This document shows, one piece after another, positions 32,892 through 41,516 of a DNA stretch of 52,549 bases. Made by a program: the position numbers and the translations under genes. Source of the DNA: Candidatus Omnitrophota bacterium (lineage in GTDB: Bacteria > Omnitrophota > Gorgyraeia > Aquiviventales > Aquiviventaceae). The notes beneath the pieces are model-generated. The model had not been told where the DNA came from and did no database searches. It saw only the letters and a list, made by a program, of their open reading frames with translations. Location: the NCBI GenBank assembly GCA_023247255.1, contig JAHFGV010000016.1:1-52549 (forward strand). The letters are read 5' to 3'. The number at the start of each line of letters is the position of its first letter. Position 1 is the stretch's first letter.

Positions 32892-33986
32892 ATGGCTAAG
32901 AGTTGTGTGATGATCACAGCAGGAGACGGCTACCTGGGGCTCCAGGTCGCCACGCGGTATCTCGAGCGGACGGACGAGCCTGTCTTGATTTGGGTTCATG
33001 CGCAGGAGCAGCCTGACTTTCAGGCAAAGCAGCAGCGCGTGGCCAGCCAGCTCAATCGATTTGCAGATCGCCTCACGTTCGGGGGTGGAGACTTGGTGGA
33101 TGAGCAGCCCTTTCAGGGTGTTAAGCCAGAACGGGTGAAGCTCATCATCCACTCAGCAGCGGTAACCCGATTCAACGTCGATGCCGACACGGCTCAGCAA
33201 GTCAACGTCGAAGGAGCCACGAAGCTTATGGAATTCGCAAGCCGCTGCCCATCGCTTCAGGCCATCGGGCTCATGAGCACCGTCTATACCTCTGGATTGA
33301 GAGCAGGGCCGATCCGTGAAGTGGCATTCGATGACTCAGGCGGGTTTGCGAATCATTATGAACGGTCCAAGTGGCAGGCTGAAACGATGCTGATGTCACA
33401 ATTCGCCGAGCTTCCTTGGCGAGTGTTGCGTGTGGCCACCGCTATTGCCGATGACGAATCGGGAAAGGTGACGCAGCAGAACGCGTTTCACAATACCCTC
33501 AAACTCTTTTTCTACGGGCTGCTGTCCCTCATTCCGGGCAAGCCACAGACTCCCTTGTACTTCGTGACAGGTCGATTCGCTGCGGATGCCGTCTTTGAGC
33601 TCATGCAGCAGCCAGCCAGCCAAATGATCTATCACATTGCTCATACACGGCAGGAATCTGCCTCGCTTGGGGAGCTCATCGACTCCGCCTTCGAGGTATT
33701 CCTTCAGGAAGAGGATTTTAAGCAGCGCCGTCTGCTCAAGCCGCTCTACACCGATGCCGAGGCGTTCGACTTATTAGTACAAGGGGTCAATTCCTTCGGC
33801 GGAGGCGTCGTCAATCAGGCGGTTTCGAGCGTCGCCCCGTTCGCCCGCCAACTCTTCATCGACAAGGCCATCGAGAATCAGCATCTTGTCGAGCGCCTCA
33901 GCGCCTATCGTGCACCGGATCCTCGACAGCTGGTTCGGAGTGCCTGTGAATACCTCATTCAAACTCGCTGGGGAAGGACACGCTGA
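32892..33986 (+). CDS. Thioester-reductase-like SDR oxidoreductase
   Basis: A 364-residue extended SDR with nucleotide-binding loop ITAGDGYLG (8-16; the first Gly of TGxxGxxG is Ala), IIHSAAVTRF, catalytic S129 and Y156-x3-K160 (YERSK). It resembles the NAD-binding-4/thioester reductase (male sterility) family, which releases carrier-bound acyl chains as aldehydes or alcohols with NAD(P)H. Next to an aminoacyl-carrier system this suggests reductive release of the product. An epimerase/dehydratase role on another substrate cannot be excluded. The last ~110 residues form the variable substrate domain. Confidence 0.75.
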   Translation: MAKSCVMITAGDGYLGLQVATRYLERTDEPVLIWVHAQEQPDFQAKQQRVASQLNRFADRLTFGGGDLVDEQPFQGVKPERVKLIIHSAAVTRFNVDADTAQQVNVEGATKLMEFASRCPSLQAIGLMSTVYTSGLRAGPIREVAFDDSGGFANHYERSKWQAETMLMSQFAELPWRVLRVATAIADDESGKVTQQNAFHNTLKLFFYGLLSLIPGKPQTPLYFVTGRFAADAVFELMQQPASQMIYHIAHTRQESASLGELIDSAFEVFLQEEDFKQRRLLKPLYTDAEAFDLLVQGVNSFGGGVVNQAVSSVAPFARQLFIDKAIENQHLVERLSAYRAPDPRQLVRSACEYLIQTRWGRTR

Positions 33987-33987
33987 G

Positions 33988-34656
33988 ATGGTGGGCTGCC
34001 CAGGACGATTGGTGTGCGCATTGCCGCAGAGAACCGTGTTTGGCATCCGACTTGTGATTGCCAACAGGTCTGTTGAATTAGATCAGCTCACCTGGGGAGA
34101 GCGCACACAGTATCACCAATTTGCCACTGCACAACGCCGGGACGCATGGCTTCGTGGCCGAGCAGCACTGAAAATGTTGCTGCACCATCTAGGGGAGCAC
34201 CTGGACACTACGAGGCTGTCCTTTCCCCATCCTCGGCTATCACTGACCCATAGTGGGACTTATGCAGTAGCGGCTGGCGCGGCTCAAGATCGCCCTTTCG
34301 GAGGGATCGGGGTGGACCTAGAAATCCATCAAACCATACATCCTGAGGCGGCACGATTCTTTCTCACGGAAGAGGAACGGAGATGGTTCGCAAGACTTCA
34401 GTCCAATCTGAAAGCGCGAGAGCTCCTTCGTCTATGGACGGTCAAGGAAGCGGTGTTTAAAGCCGATTTGAATAACGAGGGACGGGTGCTCGCTGATTAT
34501 CGGCTTGCTGTCCCCGGGGCGAGTAACGGCGCAGCTTCCGTGACAGATTTCTGCGGCTTTCGATCCTTTCACTACACCAGCGTCGAATTCAAACAAGGAT
34601 TTCTTTCCATTGCCATCCGGCAAGATAAGGAGAATGCTCCATGGTCAACAAACTGA
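33988..34656 (+). CDS. 4'-phosphopantetheinyl transferase
   Basis: A 222-residue Sfp-type phosphopantetheinyl transferase. The magnesium/CoA motifs GIGVDLEIHQ and RLWTVKEAVFKAD are clear, with LSLTHSG before them as in the Sfp group. It converts apo carrier proteins to holo form and presumably serves the two carrier proteins at 31764 and 35213. ATG 33988 follows the SDR stop by one base; the frame is open further upstream inside the SDR gene but without family similarity. The last 16 bp overlap the ferritin-like gene. Confidence 0.9.
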   Translation: MVGCPGRLVCALPQRTVFGIRLVIANRSVELDQLTWGERTQYHQFATAQRRDAWLRGRAALKMLLHHLGEHLDTTRLSFPHPRLSLTHSGTYAVAAGAAQDRPFGGIGVDLEIHQTIHPEAARFFLTEEERRWFARLQSNLKARELLRLWTVKEAVFKADLNNEGRVLADYRLAVPGASNGAASVTDFCGFRSFHYTSVEFKQGFLSIAIRQDKENAPWSTN

Positions 34657-35216
34657 CGGAGAATGAGCTGTGGATTCTCAGCTTTTATCGGACGTCCGAA
34701 ATCAGCGGAGCACTTTTCTTCGGACGGTTGGCACGGTCCATGAAGCCGGGTCTAATCCAGCGAGATATGACGAAGCACTTTTCAGATGAGAGTCAGCATG
34801 CGTGGTACTGGACATCCTGTGTGCAGCGGTTTGGCACCTTGCCGCTCAAGCTGAGCCATGCCTATCAAGATAAATACCTGGAGGCAGCTGGGATGCCCGC
34901 CAACCTCATGGAAGTGTTAGCGATCACCCAGACGTTCGAGAAGCGGGTGATCGCCCAGTATGCGCTCCACAGCCGCGTCCCTGACCTCAAGCCGGAGATC
35001 CTGGAGACGTTCAATAAGATCATGGAGGATGAGAAGTGGCACATCGAGTGGGTGGGTGAGGCGCTCAAGCGGATGGAGCCAGAGTACGGTAAGTCTTACA
35101 TCCAAGATACGCTGAAGCGCTACTGGAAGGCGGACAAGAAAATCTACGGAGAAGTCTTGAAAGAGCACGAGGATCGCGTGAAAGATTTGCTTCGCTATCG
35201 GCAGAGGACGGCATGA
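34641..35216 (+). CDS. Ferritin-like diiron protein (putative oxygenase/oxidase)
   Basis: A 191-residue four-helix protein with a full ferritin-like diiron set: E20, E50-x2-H53 (DESQH), E100 (FEKRV) and E131-x2-H134 (EDEKWH). Size and motif order resemble rubrerythrin/MiaE-type proteins. AAGGAG lies eight bases before the ATG, within the PPTase gene. Its stop overlaps the start of the second carrier protein (ATGA), mirroring the arrangement of the AurF-type gene with carrier protein 1. It is therefore a good candidate for a second oxidation on a carrier-bound intermediate. The exact reaction is unknown. Confidence 0.8.
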   Translation: MVNKLTENELWILSFYRTSEISGALFFGRLARSMKPGLIQRDMTKHFSDESQHAWYWTSCVQRFGTLPLKLSHAYQDKYLEAAGMPANLMEVLAITQTFEKRVIAQYALHSRVPDLKPEILETFNKIMEDEKWHIEWVGEALKRMEPEYGKSYIQDTLKRYWKADKKIYGEVLKEHEDRVKDLLRYRQRTA

Positions 35217-35452
35217 GCATGGCGAGCCGTGACGAGGTGCGCGCGAAGATGGCGGAGTCTCTCCAGCATCCGGTGAAGAAGCTGCAGGACGATGCCATCC
35301 TCACCGATTGGGTGACGGACTCCATGATTCTCGTCAACATGGTCATCGATCTCCAAGAAGATTTCGGCATCCGGCTGGTGCAGGAGGATTTGAAGGATGT
35401 CAAGACCGTCGGGCAGTTGTTGGCGGTGTTCGAGCGCAAGATGTCCGGCTGA
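35213..35452 (+). CDS. Acyl/aminoacyl carrier protein 2
   Basis: A 79-residue carrier protein. The pantetheine serine is S37 in WVTDSMILVNMVIDLQEDFGI, followed by LKDVKTVGQLLAVFERK, the usual ACP helix III-IV. The ATG at 35213 overlaps the ferritin-like gene stop; a second ATG two codons later is possible. Having two carrier proteins in one operon suggests that one carries the amino acid and the other the acyl chain, or that two different thioesters are joined by the KASIII-like enzyme. Confidence 0.87.
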   Translation: MSMASRDEVRAKMAESLQHPVKKLQDDAILTDWVTDSMILVNMVIDLQEDFGIRLVQEDLKDVKTVGQLLAVFERKMSG

Positions 35453-35469
35453 ATAACCGGAGGCGCTAT

Positions 35470-35550
35470 ATGGATGATCTCCCGGAGATAGCGACAGGGA
35501 AGATCAAGTGGCCGCTGGTCTTTAAATGGCTCGCGGATCAGGAGGAATAG
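35470..35550 (+). CDS. 26-residue microprotein or translational-coupling ORF
   Basis: An ATG at 35470 with GGAGG six bases upstream (35459-35463) opens a 26-codon frame ending TAG at 35550, one base before the next gene. The peptide reads MDDLPEIATGKIKWPL, then VFKWLADQEE: acidic ends around a hydrophobic/aromatic core, plausibly an amphipathic helix. Its last codons contain the GGAGG (35541-35545) that serves the hydrolase gene, so it may simply couple translation. Good RBS and exact fit between genes favour real translation; function is unknown. Confidence 0.5.
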   Translation: MDDLPEIATGKIKWPLVFKWLADQEE

Positions 35551-35551
35551 G

Positions 35552-36454
35552 ATGAGCCACGGCTCAGACGCACCCGCTTTTCCACAAGGCTCAACGACTG
35601 ATTCAACGAGTCAGACGTGTGAATTCGAGACGTGGGATGGATTACGGTTGTTCCATCGCACGTGGCTTCCCTCAACAAAACCGACGCGTAAATCCGTCGT
35701 TCTCTTTCATGGTGGCCACGAGCATTCGGGTCGATTCCATGAGCTAGTGGAACGGTTGGGGCGAGGCGAGACTACCTATTTCGCCTGGGATGCGAGAGGA
35801 CACGGGCGTTCACAGGGACCGAGGGGCTACGCCCGGTCGCTTCACGACGTGACCCATGACGTGGATGTCTTCCTGCAGCATCTTTCCAAAAGTCACAATC
35901 TGTCACTGCCCGATACGGTTTTCCTTGGGCATAGCGTGGGCAGCTTGACCGTCATCGCCTACGTTCGAGAGTATCAGCCGCAGATCCGAGGGATGATCCT
36001 CGGCTCTCCCGCTCTTCACGTTCGTACGTACGTTCCTCTCGACCGCCTCTTCTTGCACCTTCTGATTCGCCTCAAGCCCGAGGGGAAGATTAACAGTTAT
36101 GTGATATCGTCCATGCTGACGCATGATCCTGAAGAAATCGCATCGCGCAATCGTGACACGCTTATTGCCAGATCAATCGGCGCAACAATGCTTTTGAGCG
36201 TCTTGGAGGAAGGCCAACGGCTTATTCAGGATGCTCCCGAGATCCGAGTTCCTACCCTCGTCCTATCGGCGGCGCGTGATTGGGTGGTGCGCCTCTCTGC
36301 TGAAAGAAGGTTCTTTAACCGGTTAGGAGCCACCAAGAAAGAGATGATCGTCTACCCGGGCTTTTTCCATGAGGTCTTTCATGAAAAAGAGCGGCAGCAA
36401 CCCATTGCCAAGGCACGTGAATTCATTCAAGCACTCTTTCTGACCCCGGAGTAG
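35552..36454 (+). CDS. Alpha/beta hydrolase (lysophospholipase/monoacylglycerol lipase-like)
   Basis: A 300-residue hydrolase of the lysophospholipase/monoacylglycerol lipase type: oxyanion region VVLFHGGHEHSGR, WDARGHGRSQGPRG, nucleophile elbow GHSVGS, acid in SAARDWVV and histidine in GFFHEVFHE. In several bacteria a similar hydrolase domain is fused to the methyltransferase domain that here follows as a separate gene four bases downstream, so this looks like a split form of that bifunctional protein. GGAGG lies six bases before the ATG. It probably cleaves or transfers an acyl ester of a lipid. Confidence 0.85.
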   Translation: MSHGSDAPAFPQGSTTDSTSQTCEFETWDGLRLFHRTWLPSTKPTRKSVVLFHGGHEHSGRFHELVERLGRGETTYFAWDARGHGRSQGPRGYARSLHDVTHDVDVFLQHLSKSHNLSLPDTVFLGHSVGSLTVIAYVREYQPQIRGMILGSPALHVRTYVPLDRLFLHLLIRLKPEGKINSYVISSMLTHDPEEIASRNRDTLIARSIGATMLLSVLEEGQRLIQDAPEIRVPTLVLSAARDWVVRLSAERRFFNRLGATKKEMIVYPGFFHEVFHEKERQQPIAKAREFIQALFLTPE

Positions 36455-36458
36455 CTTC

Positions 36459-37319
36459 ATGGCCGTCCAAAAGACTTACGAAGAACTTGCGCGCCCTCCG
36501 AAACCAGGTTCGTGGGAAGGCGTGTATTGGGGGGCGGTGTCGTCCATCATGCGAACAGTGGGTGGTCGCTTGAGCGAAAGTATGCGGATCGGCTATCAAT
36601 ATGGGTTTGATTCTGGTGAGATGCTGGACTACATCTATTGCAATGAAGCCCATGGTGCGTGGGGAATCGGTCAACTTTTGGATCGCATCCATCTCAACGC
36701 AATCGGGTGGCGTGGCATTCGTCAGCGAAAGGCGCATTTGCAAGCCCTCCTGCGCGAGGCGATTGACCGACAGCAAGCGCCTGGAAAGTCAATTCATATC
36801 GTCGACGTTGCTGCCGGTCCTGGAAGGTATCTTCTTCAAGTCTTGCAGGAACTTGGACAGGACGGTCTACAAGTAACATTGAGAGATTGGGACGAAACAG
36901 GTTTGGCGCAAGGGCAGATGCTTGCACAGACCATGGGACTCAAGGTGGTGCGCTATGAACGTGGCGATGCGTTTGATCCGAACGACCTTGCACGGATCAC
37001 GCCACGCCCACAGGTTGTCATCGTCTCTGGACTGTATGAGCTTTTTCCCGATAATGCGCTGATTGCGCGTTCTCTCAATGGCATTGATACGCTCCTTGAG
37101 GCCGGCGGGCTGCTGATTTATACGAACCAGCCAACTCATCCACAGCTTGAGTTGATTGCCAGATGCCTCCCTAACCGTGAGGGGAAATCCTGGGTCATGC
37201 GACTCCGCTCTCAAGAAGAAATGGACCGTCTGGTCGCTGAGGCGGGATTTCAGCGCGAGAAAACATTGATCGACCGCTGGGGAATCTTTACGGTCTCTCT
37301 AGCCAGCAAAGGTCAGTAG
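36459..37319 (+). CDS. Class I SAM methyltransferase (PF12147-like)
   Basis: A 286-residue methyltransferase with SAM-binding motif I IVDVAAGPGRYLLQ, the acidic motif LRDWDE and the post-motif VVIVSGLYELFPDN. The N-terminal ~100 residues (DSGEMLDYIYCNEAHG) resemble the putative methyltransferase domain found C-terminal to alpha/beta hydrolases in bifunctional proteins of phospholipid-type clusters. It lies between a hydrolase and an O-methyltransferase-like gene in the operon. The substrate is unknown; a lipid or head-group carrier is inferred from the CdsA/PlsC neighbours. Confidence 0.8.
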   Translation: MAVQKTYEELARPPKPGSWEGVYWGAVSSIMRTVGGRLSESMRIGYQYGFDSGEMLDYIYCNEAHGAWGIGQLLDRIHLNAIGWRGIRQRKAHLQALLREAIDRQQAPGKSIHIVDVAAGPGRYLLQVLQELGQDGLQVTLRDWDETGLAQGQMLAQTMGLKVVRYERGDAFDPNDLARITPRPQVVIVSGLYELFPDNALIARSLNGIDTLLEAGGLLIYTNQPTHPQLELIARCLPNREGKSWVMRLRSQEEMDRLVAEAGFQREKTLIDRWGIFTVSLASKGQ

Positions 37320-37321
37320 CC

Positions 37322-38299
37322 ATGACTTCTATGATGAACGCGTTGAGCCAATTCTTTCGCGTCATGACGATTAACGGTGGGGCGCAACTTCTCGAAATGG
37401 ACCGCCAATATCATTTCCTGGCTGCATGTCTTGAACACCCAGCGACAACTGGTGAAATCGCCAAGCGCTGTGACACTCAGGAGAAACCAACGCGTCTCAT
37501 CCTCGAAGGGTTGGCTGCGCTGGGATTGCTTCAGGAAGACTCAGAGCGCTTTCGCCTCACGGACTTAGGAAAGCTCCTGGCAACGACGCCACAGATCCTT
37601 GGGAACCGGTTCTGGGACCATTTGCCTGAGTACCTCAGAACAGGAGAGCCCATCATCAAGATGGATGTCCTTCAGCATCAGGCGGAACACTATCAGACAG
37701 AGGTTGGGCCTTTAGGGTGGATGCTTAGCCCAGCGGCGGAAGAGGCAGCAGGTGTTATGGAGATTGGTGCGCGTCGGAAAGGATTGCGCATCCTCGATGT
37801 CGGGGCTGGGTCGGCTGTATGGAGCCTCGCGATGATCCACCGTGATCGGTCTTCAAAAGTGACGGCGTTGGATTGGCCGGAGGTGCTTGCGATTGCCAAA
37901 CAGCGGGCAAAGGCGCAACAACTGGACCCTCAGTTGGACGTACTGGCGGGAGATGTTCATCAGGTAGCGTTGCCGGTAGGCGCTTTTGATTTGGCGATTT
38001 TGGCGAACATCACACACCTTGAAACACCTGAAGGAAACCAGCATGTCTTCAAGCGGGTCTATGCGGCGCTTGATGAACAGGGCGAGGCCATCATCATCGA
38101 TGTATTTCCAGGCTCGGCTGAGGGTGATTTGACCCGTATCCTCTATCGATTAGGTCTAGCACTTCGAACAGAGCACGGACAGGTCTATTCCTCAGAGGAG
38201 TTGATCCGCCAGCTTCGAGCGGCGGGATTTCGGTCGTGCGGACTCACCCTGTTGAAGTCGCCACCACACATTCTCGGGATGCTCATTGCGGCCAAATAG
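37322..38299 (+). CDS. Winged-helix O-methyltransferase-like SAM methyltransferase
   Basis: A 325-residue protein with an N-terminal dimerisation/winged-helix part (FLAACLEHPATTGEIAKRC, LEGLAALGLLQED) and a C-terminal SAM domain: motif I ILDVGAGSAVWSLAM, VTALDWPEVL and FDLAILANITHLE. This architecture is that of small-molecule O-methyltransferases of natural product pathways. It starts two bases after the previous methyltransferase. A role in methylating a hydroxyl, hydroxylamine or oxime produced by the diiron enzymes would fit, but that is inference. Confidence 0.82.
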   Translation: MTSMMNALSQFFRVMTINGGAQLLEMDRQYHFLAACLEHPATTGEIAKRCDTQEKPTRLILEGLAALGLLQEDSERFRLTDLGKLLATTPQILGNRFWDHLPEYLRTGEPIIKMDVLQHQAEHYQTEVGPLGWMLSPAAEEAAGVMEIGARRKGLRILDVGAGSAVWSLAMIHRDRSSKVTALDWPEVLAIAKQRAKAQQLDPQLDVLAGDVHQVALPVGAFDLAILANITHLETPEGNQHVFKRVYAALDEQGEAIIIDVFPGSAEGDLTRILYRLGLALRTEHGQVYSSEELIRQLRAAGFRSCGLTLLKSPPHILGMLIAAK

Positions 38300-38333
38300 C
38301 AGCAGCGCGCTGTTCTGTGGGTGTTGAACGACG

Positions 38334-39170
38334 ATGAAGACGGTAAGGGCTTTCACCTTGCAAGTGATCGCATGCACCTTCCTTCCGCTTGTGGCCGGCT
38401 GTTCTCTGGATTCCCGCTTCGTGTATTTCCCGACTCCGTGGGAGTCCAGAGATTGGGCAGCGGTATCCGGTTTGCCTATTCAGGACGTTGCGTTCAAGAC
38501 GTCCGATGGCGTTCGGCTGCATGGATGGATGATTCCTGCTAGCGACGATGCGCCGTGGATGTTGTGGTGTCATGGCAATGCCGGTACGATGATCCATCGA
38601 CTGGAGAACATTGCGGAGCTTCATCACCGGGGTATCTCTGTCTTCATTTTTGACTACCGAGGGTACGGACAGAGTTCCGGCACTCCCTCAGAAGACGGAC
38701 TCTATCGTGATGCTTTCGCGGCTTACGACGTGTTGACCCAGCAGTATCGCGTCTTACCTAAGAATCTTGTACTCTTTGGTCGGTCGTTGGGAGCAGCGGT
38801 AGCAACGGAACTGGCGACCAAACGCAAGGCCGCTGGGTTGATTTTGGAAACGCCATTTTCCTCTGTGACCCAAATGTTTAAGGCCACACATACGCCACTC
38901 GTGCTGCGTCCTTTGATCCGCGCCCGCTACGATGTGATTCAACGTCTACCGCAAGTGCAAATACCCGTGCTCGTTCTTCATGGCGATCATGATGAAATAA
39001 TTCCCCTAGCGCTGGGCCAGCAGGTCTTTGAAGCCGCTTCTCCGCCGAAGGATTTTTATCTCATTTGCGGCGCAGGTCACAATGACACCTACGTCGCTGG
39101 AGGCGAGCCTTATTTTCAGCGTCTCCTCAGTTTTATTCGTGAAGTAACCGCTCACGATGCAGCGATATAA
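38334..39170 (+). CDS. Alpha/beta hydrolase lipoprotein
   Basis: A 278-residue hydrolase with a lipoprotein signal peptide, lipobox LVAGC (C23), so it is membrane-anchored outside the cytoplasm. It has LWCHGNAG, FDYRGYGQSSG, nucleophile elbow GRSLGA, acid LHGDHDEII and histidine GAGHNDTY. Similar lipid-anchored hydrolases belong to the BEM46/abhydrolase-12 type. It is the only clearly exported enzyme of the operon and may process the product after export. The gap to the previous gene is 34 bp, the largest within the run. Confidence 0.85.
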   Translation: MKTVRAFTLQVIACTFLPLVAGCSLDSRFVYFPTPWESRDWAAVSGLPIQDVAFKTSDGVRLHGWMIPASDDAPWMLWCHGNAGTMIHRLENIAELHHRGISVFIFDYRGYGQSSGTPSEDGLYRDAFAAYDVLTQQYRVLPKNLVLFGRSLGAAVATELATKRKAAGLILETPFSSVTQMFKATHTPLVLRPLIRARYDVIQRLPQVQIPVLVLHGDHDEIIPLALGQQVFEAASPPKDFYLICGAGHNDTYVAGGEPYFQRLLSFIREVTAHDAAI

Positions 39171-39198
39171 ACAGCCTCCCGATTAGTGAGGGTTGCGC

Positions 39199-39840
39199 AT
39201 GGGTCTTTACGATATCAAACCTCGGTTTCGCAAGGTCCTGAACCCATTAGCAGAACGCCTTGCCTGGCTTCATCCTGATGCAATCACTCTCGCTGGATTA
39301 GGAGCAAGTGCTCTTGCATGGCTCTGCTTCTTCGGCGCATTACAGCAACGCTGGCTCTTACTGCTCGTCCCGTGCTTGCTCTTTATCCGTATCGCATGCA
39401 ACGCATTGGATGGATTAGTCGCCCAACGGACAGGACGAGCCAGAGCATTCGGGGAAGTCCTGAACGAGGGTGCGGACCGTTTTTCCGATGTAGTGCTGCT
39501 CTTTGGTCTTGGTTTCACTCCTTTAGCCACACTGTCGCTTGCTGCGTTGACAACCGTAGCCGTACTCTTATCCAGCTACGCGGGAATACTCGGAAAAGCC
39601 GTTGGGGTTGGGCGTGAGTATGGCGGTGTGCTCGGTAAGGCCGACCGCATGTTTTGGATGGGACTGACAGCGATTGTCACGTGGAAAATTGGCGTCGTGC
39701 AGGTTCGGCTTGCTGGTTTGGAGTTTCGCTCAGCATTTGACGTGATGCTTACGATATTCCTGCCATTAGCCGTCGTTACCACCTATCAGCGCATTTGTCG
39801 GATTCGAGCACGATTGCATCCACCGGGAGCCAATCGATGA
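39199..39840 (+). CDS. CDP-alcohol phosphatidyltransferase family protein
   Basis: A 213-residue membrane protein with about six helices. The CDP-alcohol phosphotransferase motif is at DGLVAQRTGRARAFGEVLNE, continuing GADRFSD. Compared with the usual DG-x2-AR-x8-G-x3-D-x3-D, the pair LD is LN and AR is AQR. Such enzymes join a CDP-diacylglycerol or CDP-alcohol to an alcohol acceptor to form a phospholipid. GAGGG precedes ATG 39199; a TTG two codons upstream is an alternative. It is coupled to the cdsA-like gene (ATGA), as in similar bacterial clusters. Confidence 0.85.
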   Translation: MGLYDIKPRFRKVLNPLAERLAWLHPDAITLAGLGASALAWLCFFGALQQRWLLLLVPCLLFIRIACNALDGLVAQRTGRARAFGEVLNEGADRFSDVVLLFGLGFTPLATLSLAALTTVAVLLSSYAGILGKAVGVGREYGGVLGKADRMFWMGLTAIVTWKIGVVQVRLAGLEFRSAFDVMLTIFLPLAVVTTYQRICRIRARLHPPGANR

Positions 39841-40796
39841 GCCTGTTTGCAGCCAATCTCCAGAATCCGATTGTGACCAGGACGCTCTGGATCATTGGAC
39901 TCCTGTTTGTTGGATTCGGCGTTTGTCTTCTGCTGGTAACAATCTTCAAACGTCAGGATCGTGAACAACGATGGAGCATTCTCCGTAACTACCTGGCTTG
40001 GTTGATCATCTTGCCGGTTCTTCTCATTCCGCTTCTCTCCGGGCCGGCCGCATGGATCTGGCTTGTACTGGCGCTATCGCTCATCTGTCTGAGGGAATTT
40101 GGCTGCGCCACCGGCCTCTGGCGTGATCGGTACTTCATGTGGGTGGCAGCAGCATGTATCGTGGGTATTTTTTATCCGGTCATGGTGCGCTGGTACAGCC
40201 TCTTTGTGGTCATGCCGATTTACGCCACGCTACTACTGCTCACGGTGCCGATCGCACGCGATACCTTTGAGCACATGATCCAGCGGACATGCCTCTCGGT
40301 GTTAGCTGTGTTGTACTTCGGATGGTGCCTGGCGCACCTGGCGTATCTCATCCATATCGAGAACGGGATCGGCCATGTCCTCTTTATGCTGTTGCTCGTT
40401 GAGCTCAACGACATCTGTGCCTTCAGTGTTGGCAAGACAATGGGCAAACACAAGCTGAGCCCTCGACTCAGCCCCAACAAGACCATCGAGGGCAGTTTAG
40501 GAGCGCTGGGCGGGGTCATCGGATTCGCGTTTGTTTTTCGTTACCTGGTTCCAGAGTACAGCACGTTTCATCTCATCCTCCTCGCCGGCCTGGTTTCCAT
40601 GACCGGAACATTTGGCGATCTGACGATTTCATTCATCAAACGCGACCTCGGCATCAAAGACATGGGGAGGGTGATTCCGGGGCACGGGGGCATCCTTGAT
40701 CGGCTGGATAGCTCGATCTTCGTCGCACCAGTCTTTTTCCATTTCACCGTCTACTTTTATCCGTGGCTCCATAACCCAGGATGGGTACCGAGGTAA
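39838..40796 (+). CDS. cdsA: Phosphatidate cytidylyltransferase
   Basis: A 319-residue CdsA-type enzyme with about eight helices, making CDP-diacylglycerol from phosphatidate and CTP. The family signature near the C-terminus is clear: GDLTISFIKRDLGIKDMGRV, then PGHGGILDRLDS; NDICAFSVGKTMGKHKLSPR and LSPNKTIEGS precede it. ATG 39838 overlaps the preceding stop; the frame upstream to 39795 is not conserved. With the CDP-alcohol transferase before it and PlsC after it, it forms a three-gene phospholipid module. It may be a second cdsA in the genome. Confidence 0.92.
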
Positions 40797-40800
40797 AGAG

Positions 40801-41508
40801 ATGGATGATTGGCAGTACGAGCCACTCCAAGGCCTTCCCCCGGATGCGCTGGCTACAAACAGCCGGCTGATGAATGCCTTGCGTGACTCTATCTATAGAT
40901 GGATGTCGCGATGGCTGAAGACGCGATTTGGTTTCCATGTCGAAGGAGCCGATGTCTTCCAGCGCCTTGAGCATTTCGTACTCGTTGCTAACCACAGCAG
41001 CCATCTGGATACGATTTGTCTCCTGGCCGCCATGCCAGAGAACCTGCGCAACCGGTGCTACTCGGCAGCGGCCGAAGACTATTTCTACACTCACTTGTTC
41101 AAGGAGCAATTCGCACGGCTCATCGCGAACACTTTTCCGTTTCGTCGACGAGGGGACGTGGTTAGGAGCCTCGCCGCCTGTGCGCGAATTCTGGAACGGG
41201 GAGACAGCCTCATCTTTTATCCTGAAGGTACCCGCTCGACGAATGGGGTCATCCAGCCATTCCGAAAAGGCATCGGGCTGTTGGTTCAAGGCAGACCTTA
41301 CTCCGTGCTCCCTGCGCATATCAAAGGAGCCCACGAGGCATTGGCAAAAGGCCGCTGTGTGCCCCGAACGACAAAGATTCGGATCCGTATTGGTTCCCCA
41401 GAGTCGTTTCAGAACTTCCCAACAGGAGAAGATTCAGCCGCTGAAATTGCGAATCGCCTCCACGGCCGCGTTTGTGAGCTAGGTCAACTCGAAAACAGCC
41501 CAAAGTGA
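40801..41508 (+). CDS. PlsC-type 1-acylglycerol-3-phosphate acyltransferase
   Basis: A 235-residue acyltransferase with NHSSHLD (HX4D catalytic motif), FPFRRRGD, YPEGTRS and a PAHIKGAHEAL segment, the four blocks of the PlsC family. It would acylate lysophosphatidate or a related acceptor to feed the CdsA-like enzyme encoded four bases upstream. It is soluble or peripherally attached apart from a weakly hydrophobic N-terminus. AAAGAG lies just before ATG 40801. Confidence 0.88.
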   Translation: MDDWQYEPLQGLPPDALATNSRLMNALRDSIYRWMSRWLKTRFGFHVEGADVFQRLEHFVLVANHSSHLDTICLLAAMPENLRNRCYSAAAEDYFYTHLFKEQFARLIANTFPFRRRGDVVRSLAACARILERGDSLIFYPEGTRSTNGVIQPFRKGIGLLVQGRPYSVLPAHIKGAHEALAKGRCVPRTTKIRIRIGSPESFQNFPTGEDSAAEIANRLHGRVCELGQLENSPK

Positions 41509-41516
41509 GGCGTGGA

